64,000 nucleotides of DNA from Atherinomorus stipes (GCA_023101725.1 JALJCO010003464.1:124001-188000), one strand, 5' to 3'; positions 1 to 11,549 are shown, counted from the stretch's first letter. Numbers and translations are program-made. The notes: generated by a model from the sequence alone, not told the origin.

Positions 1-2836
1 ACGTGATTAGAGAAACAGTTATAAAGCTTATGGTAAGCGCAACAGTAGCTTTCAAAGGTATCACAGCGGGCCACGGGAGATAGACTATACAACACTGAGA
101 AGTTCCAGGTGGAACTTGTACTTTTGAAAGACTTCTTCAAAAGTACAAAATATAGATACAAATAGACTATTGTGACAGTAAATATTTGGATCTCATGGTT
201 TACCAAATTGAACCTCCTGTTGTGGTCAGCTGCACTTAGAATTACACTCTAGCCTGTCAGATAGGCACAATGCTACATATGTCAGCTTCCCTTATTGTGC
301 ATACTGCATTGTGTTGAAAGCTATTGAGCTGTACAGCTGCCATGTGATTCAAGGTGAAGCAGAGAGCGTTACACCACATGAGTGGATGGAGAGATGAACA
401 GAGGGGCTGGTTGTTTGCTGTAAACATTCTGCCGTTTGTTGTTTTCTGGCATCATGGGAAAGCAGCTGGTCTCCATAAAGCCTCTCTTCAGCAGCACAGA
501 GCCAGTCTTTACACAGAGAAACCCCATTTAACACTATGCCAGTGCAAAGAAACCAATGTCAAAAAGTTGGAATAGTGATATAAATAAATGTATTGAATAA
601 TGTTATTTTTCTTGCTTGCGCAACTCGACTGATTTGTTTATAGATTTGCACTCATGTGTGACAGTGATTTTAGTCAGAGAGGTACTTGAACAAAGTATGG
701 ATTTGAGGTCACACTGTCCCGACCATGACCATGGAGATGTCAAATCCTTGTCTCGAAATATTTATACTCTGCTTTGAACTGACTGGCTCGGAATCAGAGT
801 GACGGCATTTTTCTTTGCTGCATGTTTAGAGTTGTTCATACTGCAGTCTACAAATGGTTTTGTGCTGCAGGCTAAAAAGGGTTTCTATTTACATGTTTGT
901 TTGTACTGCGAGCTAAAAGATGGATGCTGGTTTACAATTTGCTGGCAATACGTGCTCGTAAAGAGTCCCTAGTTCAGGCAATATTTCTGTTTACAGTTGA
1001 AGCCTGGCTGTCATGTTCTCTGCTAATGAAAAAGTAGTTATGGAGCTTTTTATAAAAGAGCTTCATGTGACAAAAATTTAGCAGTGATCCATTAGAATTT
1101 AATAATAATAATAAAAAAACATGTAAATCCTGTACATGACATAACATTAATTTAAATCCAAATCACTTCAGTGTTCATTTTCAACTCTGAACATATCGAT
1201 ATGTCTTTTTATTATTGACTTTTATAAACTTGTCTGTGCACCAGTTAGAACATTAAAGCTGTGATAGATAATTAAATTAATTGGTTTATTCCAATTTAAT
1301 AGCAGGTCTCTGATCATATGAGAGTAGTTTAAGTGGGGTTGTAGACAGAAATCCTTGTGATCTTCTTTCATGTGTGCATATTTGGCTTTTTAAGTGGCCA
1401 TTGCTTCCTTTTATTGTGCTTGGTTTTATTGAGTTGAACGACACTGGATTTATTTCCTTTCACTTAATTATCATTTAGGCTTTGCTCACAGAAATACATT
1501 TGTTAGTAAATTAGATGTAAGCTGATGCGTTTCTTGTTGTTTTGGCAATGAATGGTCAAAGTGCGTAGATGTTTTCACTTAAAATAATCTTTTATCACCT
1601 AAAATTTGTTTTTGTTGCCGATAGACTTTGAAATAAATAGCATAATAGCACAATAAACTGTAAATCCCTTTTCTGAGTCGGCCCATTTGTTTACCCAGAA
1701 ACCACTTCTGATGCAGCCTACATATAATTCAGCTGTGATGAGGAGAGCGTTGGCAGGCTTCTCAGACTTTGTGGTCAACACAGGGTGTGTGTAATGTGTT
1801 TACAAGGGTGAGTGTGTGTGTTGCTAATCACAAACTCTGTCACAAACCTGCTCTTGGAGCCAGTCACTGGCCACAGCTCTGCGGTTCTAATTAACAGGCT
1901 GGGGAATTGTGCATATGCCGAGCCCCACTCTTCGGTGTGTGTGTTTGTGTGCCTGTCTGTGATGTTATGTGTGTGTTTTGTGTTGTTTTTATATATGCTC
2001 CACACTGAGGCCTCATAGAAGCAGGTTTTATTATCACTTCCTGTTCTCTTTCTCTAACCCCTAAATATCCCAGAGATATTTCATAATGTGGGGAAAACAC
2101 CCTGGACTTGTTAGCCAAGTGCTCCCTCTTGCTCTTTCTTCCAAAGCCCACTATGCAGTTCTGTACTGCGCCAGGTGTAGTTAGTGAATGTATTTGTCTA
2201 ATTACCCAGGGGTTTAAAGCTGCCAATCATGCAGCAATGCCACATCATAAGCCTCATAGCTGAGCTGTGCTCTGAGCCTAAATAAACACCTGAATAAACA
2301 CCTATGTAATCACCTCAGTCATTTGAACATGCACACCTAATACACACACCTTGCTTGCTCAGTCACCTAGGGTGTATTCCTGGTCTCGAGCCAAAACCTA
2401 AAGCTATGGTCCTGCTGTCCAGTGTGATTAAAGAACAGAGAACATGATCTAAACATTCCAGGTTCATCAGAAGAGTGGATTTGTAAGGAGTGATCTACAA
2501 CACTGTCCAATTCATTCACAATAAATCTGTCTCTGTCTCTAAACCCTTCTCTGTTCTGCTTGGCTCTGATCTCCTCATATGGCTGCTATTATTTATGGAA
2601 GTGTTATTTATGATGGGCATTTATGAGACTGTTTTTGGCTACATTTTGCAAAGCGTGTTGGTGATCCCATTTAGTGAGATACAGACTTACAATCCTCAGA
2701 GAAGAATTGTAACCACACTGAGGTGATAACAAAATTTATTTTATAACCTTGCATAAATCTAATAAATAAGTTTGAATATACAAGACAGTTAAAATAATTT
2801 TCTTAACACCCACTGCAATGTATCTTTCTATCCCAG
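1..2836. other. Intron upstream of the first visible ERC exon
   Basis: This is AT-rich sequence without a coding-like frame or a clear transposon. It ends in a pyrimidine-containing acceptor (tttctatcccag) that joins the exon starting at 2837. Stretches around 1880-1920 and 2090-2240 are less repetitive and contain TAATTA-type and CATGCAG motifs. They could be conserved non-coding sequence, but that needs a comparison with other fish. Nothing else is supported here. Confidence 0.6.
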
Positions 2837-3025
2837 GAGCGAGTGATTGAGAACCTGCGGGAGCAGAAGGAACGAGAGGACAGGGCTCGGCTCGAGGAGC
2901 TGGAGCAGATGAGGAGGGAAAACCAAGAATTAAAGGACAAATTGTCAGTTCTGCAGCCCCAGAAACTGCCACAGAGCCAGGCAGCTAACCCCAGCTCAAC
3001 CCAGAACCCAAAGCCGGATGGAGAG
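2837..3025 (+). CDS. ERC/ELKS-CAST family coiled-coil exon (first visible)
   Basis: This exon has 63 codons, enters and leaves in phase 0, and is bounded by acceptor tcccag and donor gag|gtcagt. It reads ERVIENLREQKERED and continues as a Glu/Arg/Leu-rich heptad coiled coil to about residue 42 (LKDKLSVLQ). It then changes to a Pro/Gln/Ser-rich tail of about 20 residues. The first part matches the ERC2 (CAST) segment ERVIENLKEQRERDD from memory. ERC proteins are scaffolds of the presynaptic active zone that bind RIM, bassoon/piccolo and liprin-alpha through coiled coils. Tetrapod ERCs continue the helix after LLQ or ALQ with a conserved LTEKESS or LSEKEAS block. Here that block is replaced by the Pro-rich tail. 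The family is secure; the paralogue (erc1 or erc2) is not. Confidence 0.9.
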
Positions 3026-3915
3026 GTCAGTGAGGACTGATTTTTGTGTTGATGCTGGCTTAAGAGTCGATTCTGTTTAAATAAAAAAAAAAAAAAATGC
3101 ATGTAAAGTAACCGGGATTGTGAAGTTTACTGTTATGATACTTTAATTATTCCTAAAATCAAAGTTTAAGAAAATTTTAAGTTGAATGTGTGTAAATCTT
3201 TAGATGAGGACTGCGCGCACATGATTGCTAAACTGATGTCTGTGAGCTGCAGACAAACAGCTATAAACATAACCACCACATACAGTACTCTGCAGCGTTT
3301 GTAATATCCTACATACACCCTGTATTTACACAGCTAACATCCAGAGTAATAGTCTTTCTTTCTTACCTCCCTGTGAGCATTCATAATATAGTTAGCAGTT
3401 CAATAGCAAAAGGCCTGCCTGCACTATGTCTCACAGGATGAAGGGATGAATTAAGAGCGACTGATTTATAGATGTAAAAGATCCCTCTATCCCTGTTTTG
3501 GTGCCAAGTCAGAGGCCTTGCTGTGCTTTTTTTTTTTCTTTTTCTTTTTCTTCTCCCAAGCTTACAAGCCAGGACAGACTCTTGTCCTGCCAGAATTTAT
3601 GAGAATGTTTTCTTTTATACCCATAAAAGTGTGCACACATATCATTCCTCTGAAATGATATCTTAGCAAACGTTGATGCGGCACCACATGAAAGTGACAA
3701 CAGCTCAGAAACTCTCTGCAGCAAACCGATTCGCACTCTGGCAGAAGTTCTGCCATAATTGGACTATTTTCTGCATTCTGCAGCAATCAGATCTGTTATG
3801 TAAACTTACAGGTCTTAAAAAAGGCAGATGACATTTGTGTACTTGTATACATGTGTGTGTGTGTTTTCTCTCTGCCTGTCCATGCATGTCAGCAGAAAAA
3901 CAGCTGTCAATATGT

Positions 3916-3946
<31 letters not shown>

Positions 3947-4136
3947 GGGGGGTGTATGAATTTGGGAGTGTCAGCATGTATTTTAGTTAGTTTTAGCCTG
4001 CTTCAGTGCAGCAACTGACTTTGACCACAAACTAAGGTGCACTGTCGCCCTTACATGAGTTTATCACATTCTAAACTCTGGACAACAGAACTGTTGATGC
4101 TTTACTTTAAGATGTCTATAGATGGATGGATACAAT
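3026..4136. other. Intron 5' part, no gene
   Basis: This is the start of a 15.7-kb intron. It contains short A and T runs (3081-3095 and 3527-3550) and a TG/G microsatellite. No exon with splice sites and ERC similarity was seen. Confidence 0.6.
3913..3952. repeat. TG microsatellite running into a 23-base G run
   Basis: About nine TG units are followed directly by 23 consecutive G (3930-3952). The G run could form a G-quadruplex. It is also a place where assembly length is unreliable. Confidence 0.95.
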
Positions 4137-4363
4137 TTAAAGGTCCCATATTATGCAAAATGCACTTTTTCAAGTTTTTAACACATAATTATAACTTGCT
4201 GGAGTCTATGGAGACCCCCTGAAGTGTGTGCAGATGCGTACTCTCTGTATTTCTCCCTCCCTGCATTTCTGTGAAAGAGTCCTCCAGCAAGCCGTTTCTA
4301 AAACGGTCTCTTTGTGACGTACGAAGAAGACCTGGCCCGCCTACTAGGCCCTCCCACTTTCCT

Positions 4364-4396
4364 CCCCCCCCCCCCCCCCCCCCCCCCGCGCGCGCG
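4364..4396. repeat. 24-base C run followed by alternating GC
   Basis: Twenty-four C (4364-4387) are followed by GCGCGCGCG. The C run can form quadruplex or i-motif structures, and the alternating GC can form Z-DNA. It lies near the left end of the THAP element, in what would be its promoter or 5' region. Confidence 0.95.
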
Positions 4397-4559
4397 GCCC
4401 CCACCCCCTCCGAGCTACAACCGTCCTTGCTCCGCATTGAGCAACTGAGAATGCGGTGGGGGGAGGACAGCATGCTAGCTGCTCTGTTTCATGCTGCAAG
4501 AAACAAGTCTTTTTGCAGTATCAGCTGAATAAGTGTGGACTCGATGGATATATCTTTTA

Positions 4560-4736
4560 TTTTTCCTGGAAATCCTCCTGAAACGGTCTGAAAAGAGTTC
4601 ATGTATGTGCTGAGTGAGCATTTTACACCGGAGTCTAGCAGCCTGTTTCAGCTCCAGTCCGGCTTTGCCACTAAACTGTGGCTGAAACTTGGAGTCATAC
4701 CAACTCTCTGTGAGCCGCCCTTCAACATCGGAGGAG
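4560..4736 (+). pseudogene. Decayed THAP zinc-finger exon of the transposon
   Basis: The frame from about 4601 reads LSEHFTPESSSLFQLQSGFA and then LWLKLGVIPTLCEPP. The HFTPE block with a downstream V/I-P-T-L is the C-terminal signature of the THAP DNA-binding finger: the last zinc-ligand His, then the AVPTLF box. The usual CSEHF cysteine is not seen, and the preceding sequence has a stop. The N-terminal C2 part of the finger is not recognisable. The exon ends at donor gag|gtaagt. THAP domains let the transposase recognise its terminal repeats. This copy cannot make an intact finger. Confidence 0.7.
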
Positions 4737-5021
4737 GTAAGTTGTCAGGTTTAACCGTGTTTTTAAATCATTTTAGCGACATGTCGGCAAAACACAGCCA
4801 GCGTTAGCTTTTAGCCGAGTTACATCAGCTGTTAGCTATGTGGCTGTGTGAGAAGGAAACTTTCTCTCATTATACCACGAACGCGTTGTACGGAGAGGCC
4901 ACAGCAGCCTTTCTCTTTCTTTTTTACATGAATACTGTTACTGTGGGGCATTTAGTGAAAAGGCTTTTAAAGTTTACATGCTGTTTGCAACTGTGAACGG
5001 AGGAGGAGCGGTGGGGGTTGA

Positions 5022-5042
5022 GGGGGGGGGGGGGGGGGGGGG
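5022..5042. repeat. 21-base G run
   Basis: Twenty-one consecutive G lie in the first intron of the relic transposase gene. Together with the C run at 4364 and the G run at 3930, this makes three long G/C homopolymers within 1.1 kb. Confidence 0.95.
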
Positions 5043-5462
5043 TGTACGGCAGAATGTAAACGAGCTAATGTTCCCGGCTCGTTTGCACACGTTGTTGCAG
5101 CTTGTAATGCAAAGATAGCGGAGATCACACAACAACAGCTGCCGCAAATCAGCGCTCATTAACGGGACAGAGACGCAGGCTCAGAGTGCACACACATGCA
5201 GCCTGCTTGTTCTGGACCCCCACCGATAACGGCACGGACACGGTGTGCAAGACTGCCAGCTAAAGCTATTTATGTACTTTACTGACTTAGACAATATACT
5301 GTAATATGGTACTGTTGCATGACTTTTAGTTTTGTGTTCATGTAACTTTAGTTTATTCAAACGATATACATCATAAGATGTGTACATTAGTCTTTTTTCT
5401 TTCTAATAATAGTATTTATAAAGTAGAAGGTTCATTTCTGATCACTTTGATTTCCTCCTCAG

Positions 5463-5547
5463 GTGAGCACACCACTACTGAGTGCAGGAAAAAGAGATGC
5501 TGCCTCCCAGACTGATCTGACATTACAGCCACGCTTCAGAAGTGCAG
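5463..5547 (+). pseudogene. Second exon of the relic THAP transposase
   Basis: It lies between acceptor ctcctcag and donor gcag|gtttgt. One frame reads STPLLSAGKRDAASQTDLTL, a low-complexity linker of the kind that follows THAP fingers in teleost transposon proteins (recalled, not searched). The frame does not join the preceding exon's frame without a shift, so the relic is broken here. Confidence 0.55.
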
Positions 5548-5774
5548 GTTTGTAGCTGTGTGGAATTATTTTTATTTACTGGTAATGAAACTTTACTCTT
5601 TACTTTCACTGTAACTCGTACTGTTTTTACTGAGGTGTTTTGATATATTATGCGTAGATTAACTAGTGAAATATAATTAACAGCTGTCCAGGCCTCTGTG
5701 TCCTGCAAACATGGTTGGACAGCCACACTTCCTCGTGTAACCACTAACCCACTTTTTAACTTCAACTCCAATAG

Positions 5775-5914
5775 AGACCAGCAAAAAGACCTTGTGAGGA
5801 AATGGAGGAGGGAGAGGATCCATTTGAGGGCACATCTTCAATGGCAGAGTCACGAGAGGAGGATGTCACCTATGATCCTGCAAACTCTGCCTCAGTGTCA
5901 CTTTCAACAGACAT
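5775..5914 (+). pseudogene. Acidic linker exon of the relic THAP transposase
   Basis: An acceptor (ccaatag) and a consensus donor (acat|gtaagt) bound a frame that reads MEEGEDPFEGTSSMAESREE and then DVTYDPANSASVS. The composition is acidic and Ser-rich with no domain. It probably bridged the THAP finger and the catalytic part of the transposase. Confidence 0.55.
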
Positions 5915-6089
5915 GTAAGTTGCTGTAGTGTCCCTACATTCATGCCGTACATGATGAGACTTCATTAGAAAAACAAGCAGTGAATATTCTGGCAGCTACA
6001 GTCCTTAATTTTTTTCCTCCTTTTTTTCCCTTCCTTTCTTTATGTTGTATCAAACATCCCACACAAGACAAAGATGTATATTACGTGTG

Positions 6090-6420
6090 GGGAGGGATGT
6101 AACGATACAAAAATTTCATATCACGGTTATTGTGACCAAAATGATGACAGTTATGAAATACGCCACCAGCATCTTCAAAAATATCCAAAATGGATCTAGA
6201 CGTCTGCTTTGTCCTTTTATAAGGGGGAGAAATCTCCAGAACTGTCCACATGGGTGCATTTGTTGCTTTCCACCATGTTTTCGTATATTAAATAATGCAA
6301 ACTGGGACTGCTGCTGCTTTTCCAGACAATAAGAAACATAACAGTTTTTCAAAGTGCAGTAATCAGTCAGGGGTTTAACGATAACTGAAATTTGAAACGG
6401 TATTACTAATCGTTGGGAAT
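6090..6420. mobile_element. Probable hAT-like miniature element, old
   Basis: The left part begins gggatgtaacgatac and continues with a cacggttatt block. The right part has ggtttaacgataactg and cggtattactaatcg. These resemble the ends of common teleost hAT-type miniature elements. No clean terminal repeat or target duplication could be fixed, so the boundaries are approximate. It is nested in the THAP element. Confidence 0.4.
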
Positions 6421-6491
6421 TTTATGGGAACACTGAACTTTCTGCAGTGATGAACATCAGTGAAGCATCTTTCTTCAAACTTGAAAAGGTT

Positions 6492-6712
6492 GGAGGAAAA
6501 CAAAATGTATATCCTCACAGAAGAACGTGGAGGAAAACAAAATGTATATCCTCACAGAAGAACATGGAGGAAAACAAAATGTATATCCTCACAGAAGAAC
6601 ATGGAGGAAAACAAAATGTTTATCCTCACAGAAGAACGTGGAGGAAAACAAAATGTATATCCTCACAGAAGAACATGGAGGAAAACAAAATGTTTAACCT
6701 CACAGAAAAACA
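6492..6712. repeat. 37-bp minisatellite, six copies
   Basis: Units start at 6492, 6529, 6566, 6603, 6640 and 6677 with GGAGGAAAACAAAATGT and end in ACAGAAGAAC(A/G)T. The period is exactly 37 bp, so the three frames rotate. No stop codon occurs in any of the + frames used, which creates long artificial open frames through the array. The copies differ at only a few bases, which points to recent expansion. Confidence 0.95.
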
Positions 6713-6768
6713 GGGCAAATGGCAGTAAATATAGCAGATTTTATTTACCATCATTTTTTTCTTTCCAG

Positions 6769-6946
6769 ATCTTCAGAGCTATGCAGCTGCAGGTGTTCCA
6801 GTATGACGCCTTTCATCAACATGCCCATATGTTCACTGAGCCGGCGATTGTCCACCAGTGGACGTCTTCACAGAATGACATCCTACAACGTCTCAGCATG
6901 GAGGGAAAGACCACTGTTGGTGGTGACACGAGGGCTGACTCTGCAG
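6769..6946 (+). pseudogene. Relic transposase catalytic-region exon
   Basis: It is bounded by acceptor tttccag and donor tgcag|gtattt. The coding-like frame ends IVHQWTSSQNDILQRLSMEG and then KTTVGGDTRADSA. In the THAP transposases recalled from fish, a W..Q..LL..L block is followed by GGDGRADSPGHSAKYG. The conserved Asp in GGD and DS match. The rest of the catalytic domain does not follow, because the next recognisable sequence is an unrelated insertion. It is not functional. Confidence 0.6.
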
Positions 6947-7062
6947 GTATTTTTATGATCCCCCATGTTCTGCTGCAGTTGCTAAAGAATGGAAAAAAAC
7001 TGGATGCAATTGTTTTTGTTTTTCTGATGAAAGAACAGTCTCTGCTTTCTTGTGATAGTTCT

Positions 7063-8564
7063 GGGGCCTGTACGACGAAGCCGGATTAACATGCCCGGGA
7101 TTTCTCTCAGTTACCTGGGTTGACTTAACCAGACATCTGCGGTCTTGATAAACGGTACTATGAAGCTGGTTATCAACTCGGTAACTCAACCCAGGGTTTT
7201 CCAATCTTAATCAGTGCGCGCTCACATAAAAGAGGCGGCGTTGGAAGCATCTGACCAATCGCAGACATGGAGAAACAGAGAGCGACATATTTCACCATGG
7301 AGGAGCAGACGATGATACTTAAGAAATATGTAGAATTCAGGATCATCATTCCTGAATGATAACACGACATTATGATTCAGGAATGATAATAAATGGCTCC
7401 ATTTATGCTGCGGCAACACAGTCGCCGCAGCAAAAGCCAGGAATTAATGCTGGCTGTCAATGCGCAGCAAGTCCGTGCGATTGTACAATCATGGAACAAT
7501 ATCGGACTCTGATCATTTAGTGTTCATCACACTACAGCGCTTCCTCAGTATATTTGCTTCTCATACTGTGCATATGGATATTTTAGGCTCATATCGTTGA
7601 ACGTGTTGTAACCCTTCACCATACCGGCATGGGTGGGTGTGCGCTCCATAAATTCATGTTTTCTACATGTGTGACCACTTAATCACATTATTTCAGATGC
7701 AACCCTGCAGCGCAAGACGATCATGGGAACAAGTAAAGAACAAATACAAATATATAATCCAAACCGGCCATTGACGAGATTCTATGCTGCCACACTCTTT
7801 CATGAATGAATGGAATTTCATTTAATATTTGTGCAGCCCGCAGAGGAAAAGCGGGTATTACATGACATGTTTTTGCATACGTTTTCAGTGTCGCCAACGG
7901 TGTGCATCAAACTACCAGTGAATGAATGAATGAATAAATAAATGAATGACGTTTTACTGAGTGGGACCGTGAGCATAATTCGGCCACAAAAAATAAGCTT
8001 TTCAGCTACATCAGTACAGCACTAATTTTTTTTTTCACTCGAGGTGAGGCGTTGGTCTATATCAAAATTAATTCAATTAGTCTAACATTAATAAAACCTC
8101 AGTGTGATGAAGAGCATCTGTGGTGTTGTCGGTGTCCGGCTGCGATGCGTTACATTAGTGATGTACGGCTCTAACAGCTGACAGATGTAACGGAGTCCAG
8201 CAAAGGAAAACCTATATCTTTCATATAAAGTGTCATGTGGCAAATCAAAAGGGCTGCACCATCTCTGAAAATTCTCTCTCTTCTAAGAACTCCTCTCATA
8301 ATCTGCGCACCGGCATCGACAGGATCTTCTAAAAATGGGCAGGCCATTTTCCAAGAGTGCTGATTGGTCAGGGAGTGGTGCTTTCATAGTCGGAGATCTC
8401 TTATCCAGAACTTAACCTGGTCCAGACCAGGTTAGGCGTTCAGCATAAGTTACCGGGGAGATATAACCCGATCAGAAGTGAACCCGCGTCATAGGACGAA
8501 AAACCCAGGGTTAACCCTGAAGTTACCTCGATAAGAGAAAATCCGGCTTCGTCGTACAGGCCCC
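7063..8564. mobile_element. Nested 1.5-kb DNA transposon with perfect 25-bp inverted ends
   Basis: The first 25 bases (beginning GGGGCCTGTACGACGAAG) are the exact reverse complement of bases 8540-8564. Subterminal copies of an AACCCAGG / CCTGGGTT motif occur near both ends. No protein is coded, and a GAAT microsatellite (about 7917-7948) lies inside. The GGGCCTGT ends resemble PIF/Harbinger or ISL2EU-type elements of fish from memory. A target duplication is not obvious (flanks ttct and tggt), so the superfamily is open. The perfect ends show that it is much younger than the THAP element it interrupts. Confidence 0.85.
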
Positions 8565-10160
8565 TGGTGTTTACTTCGGCATAGTACACAGTATCTGTGG
8601 CTCTCCAAAAATCAGTGAAAATATTTAGAAATCTTGGCAACATGGAGCTCTCTGCTCTGACAACGTCTGACAGTTAATGAGTTAAGTGCACCAAATTTAT
8701 TTGTATTCATCTATTCGTTTTTTGCCTTAAATTTTGGGGCAAATGAAATAAATCCTGGGCCACTATTTTTGTGGTCACTGAATAGGTCTGTATTTGACAC
8801 AGGCATTGACATTAGACAGGCTTCTTGATTATTTTTACACAGATTCTTTCACAATTTGAGATGGAAAACACTGAGTGATTATTTGAACTGGATTACATTT
8901 TATGTTCTGGTTATTATACTGCAGTGTGAAATGAAGTGTTGCATTTGATGGTCATAAAATTGTTTTGAGAGCCGTCATCTGCACTCAAACCAAATTACAA
9001 AACTAATAACTAGTTTTGTTTTGTTTTTTTTTTAAAGTATTCAGTTAATTGAAGTATTCCAGTAACTGAGAGTAATTTGGTGACATGTTTTCTCCTCTTA
9101 TTTAGGAACATCCTCATTGTTCAAATTGGAGAAAGTCATGTTGAACAAGTGAATCCTGAAAGCTGGAAAAAAATGAGTCCCCCCCCACCAGTGGAGGTGT
9201 TCCAGTGTCATCCTTCGTTTTGCACTAAAGAATGTGGTTTTTCCTTGGAATGCTGTGCAGGTAAAGATAATGGAGCAAGCTCTGATAAATCTTAGCATGT
9301 GCACATTGTCAGTATAACATTTTCTTTATCTCTAGACTCTACCTGGGGGGTCTGTACTACTGTACTACTACAAGCCAAAAATCCTGCAGGAGAACCAGTC
9401 TTCAGAGGGCAAGAAGAGAGTGTGTGTGGATAAACCAGTGAAGACTGAGCCACTTTTTGTAAGTTTGAAATGCTTTATTTTGTTTCCAAATACAGAAATG
9501 CAAAGTTTGTTATTTACATCATTTTCAAAACAGAAATCATTTACATAATCTAAAGAAAACGCTGTAAAGTGAAATCAAGAGAACTTTCAAAATGTTTGTG
9601 TCTCATGTGCACACAAACAAAATGTAACCCCCCCCTCTTTGTACCTTTTGAAAAATCTTTGTGGACCCAGTGTCTTACACGGCGATGAAGATTCCCATCC
9701 TGAGAGACCTGCGAGCAGAGTGTGCGACCAGATGGGGGGTCATCGCAAGCTATGCATCTCGCTTCAATCGAGGGGGGGAAGCTTGAATCCTTCATGCCGG
9801 CCCTCTGGAACCGGAAATTCACCACACATGCTGGAACAACTACCAGTGCGCTCTGTCCAAGGAAGCCCCGACACCATCGGACAAAGCTTCAGTATCACAT
9901 GTACCTGAATCACCTGGGGAGCAAAAACAAGTGTCATAAAACATTTCTTATTTTACATTTTTACATGCAGGTGTTGAAGCCCAAAGGCAACTTTTAGCAA
10001 ACACTTTTGAACTGTAATCTCCTGAAATATTTATATATTTATAGTTTTCTGATTTATTTATTTTACCATGTGAATGTTTTCTACTTTTATATAACTGTTT
10101 ATCTTTTTCGTACTCCTTTATGTTGAGGAAAAAAGAACACTGATGCTGCTTTTGTCTTTT
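8565..10160 (+). other. 3' half of the THAP element's forward gene, unrecognisable
   Basis: Exon-like pieces with splice sites occur at about 9105-9260 and 9336-9458, and an open block at about 9660-9930 includes RAECATRWGVIASYASRF. No frame stays open across them, and they could not be tied to a known domain. Frameshifts are evident, because adjacent frames carry sensible sequence in turn. This is probably the C-terminal part of the relic transposase. Confidence 0.4.
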
Positions 10161-10163
10161 ACA

Positions 10164-10185
10164 AATAAATGTATTATTCAATAAA
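10164..10185 (+). promoter_or_regulatory. Two AATAAA polyadenylation signals
   Basis: AATAAA occurs at 10164-10169 and 10180-10185, followed by T-rich sequence. They lie just downstream of the last exon-like piece of the relic forward gene and probably marked its 3' end. Confidence 0.45.
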
Positions 10186-10413
10186 TTTGTTTTATTTCAA
10201 AGATCATATGTGAATGCAAACAAAGCTATAATGTCTGAACAAGATGGTTTATAAGTTTAGCTATAACTATACTAGTTTGTGGTATGACTGTTATGCCCAC
10301 TGAAATATGACTTGATGGCATGAAGTCACAAATTCATTTTTAATTGGGGGACATTTAGAGATTGTTCAGATAAACCAGCCAACTTACTTCTCTATGGGCT
10401 ACATGCTCAACTC

Positions 10414-10591
10414 CACTACTTCCTGAAATTATTATTGCTCCTCTGTTTCATGTCTTTCATTACTGGACAAACTGATTAATCCAAGTTTGCCTGATCTCAG
10501 CTACCATGACAACGATGGTCAGACACCTGGATTAATCAGTTTGTCCAATAATGAAAGACGGGAAAAGTTGCAGTAAATTCAGGAAGTAGTG
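10414..10591. repeat. 178-bp foldback (two ~65-bp inverted arms)
   Basis: The left arm (10414-10482) and the right arm (10529-10591) are near-perfect reverse complements. CACTACTTCCTGAA at one end pairs with TTCAGGAAGTAGTG at the other, and a 30-bp inner block includes GGACAAACTGATTAATCC. A 46-base loop separates them. A single strand would form a long hairpin. It may be a tiny palindromic transposon or a boundary structure between the two convergent relic genes. Confidence 0.85.
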
Positions 10592-10750
10592 ATGTGCATA
10601 AAGCCCGTTCTTTGATCTGTAAACGGCCATGATCTGCTCTGTAATGTAGCATTCCTGATGTAAAGAGCAGGGATTCAGCTAACAGGCTCTAAAAAGGTGG
10701 TCCAACATACGGGTCATATGGTCCTCTACCTGCTGCATCTGTCTCAGAAC

Positions 10751-10901
10751 CTATAGGGTAACATTTATAAGGTAAGTGTTGATGTGGAGAACAAAATCAT
10801 GAAAGTCAAATTGTGGCCAAAACTTTATTAGCTGTGGTATTTCCTGACAGACATTCTCCTGCTCTTTAGGCATCGTTGCACAATTTCCACATGAGCAGCA
10901 C
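10751..10901 (-). pseudogene. Relic exon of a P2X7 cytoplasmic (ballast)-domain-like protein
   Basis: On the minus strand an acceptor (gcattatag) opens a frame that reads CCSCGNCATMPKEQENVCQE and then IPQLIKFWPQFDF, with a stop at 10753-10751. The pattern C-x-C-G-x-C-x-x-M-P-x-x-x-E-x-x-C is the zinc-cysteine signature of the P2X7 C-terminal ballast domain. This domain is also found in many stand-alone fish proteins. Only one Cys follows the Glu, where the family usually has a CC pair, and the domain is truncated by the stop. It faces the THAP gene tail to tail. Confidence 0.6.
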
Positions 10902-11549
10902 CTATAATGCACACCATAAAATATGAAATATTAAACAGGATTATTCCTGGATTATATTAGGTTACTTATTAACATTTAAAAAGAAACCATCTTGAATTAG
11001 CAACTGTAGTTGAGACTGAAGAATGTTGAGGAAATAGTGTTTGCAGTGATCATAAAACAGATGCAAGCTGCAATAATTACTGTAAAATAACTATTACAGG
11101 ATGTACGGACAAATTGATGTTTGCTTTTCTTCCAAAAACATCAAACAGCAGAATGGCCTGAATTCTGATAAATGAGTAGCAGTGGATGATTACAGCTAGA
11201 TAATTATTGATTAAAAACATAGTGATGGTGAACTGTAGTGTCATAACTCAGACTGTGGGTAATGCAGTGTGACGAAGGTTCGTAGCTCAATCAGAATTGT
11301 GTTTTATTCTCCAGCATTAGATTTGCTGTTTCTCTGAGAAACACTTGGCGTTTTCAGGTTTTGTACTTTTCAGTGGGCATAACAAAGAGCCGAATATATA
11401 CACAATTTTTACTTTTTATTCTTTTTTTTGACGAAAAAACGAGGCAATATCGCGTTGTACTGGCGTTTTAAACTTTTACCCATTCAATAGACAACAAAAG
11501 AACACTATTCTCCGTCGGGGGAAAAACGTTTAAAAACATCAAACCTTAC

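Noticed and set aside
4226..4528. A 100-codon frame with a Pro run in the THAP element
   Set aside because: It reads through the 24-base C run and has no THAP zinc ligands. It is probably the 5' non-coding part.
6460..7089. A 209-codon open frame
   Set aside because: Most of it is the 37-bp minisatellite read in rotating frames, then a transposase-like exon, an intron and the end of a nested transposon.
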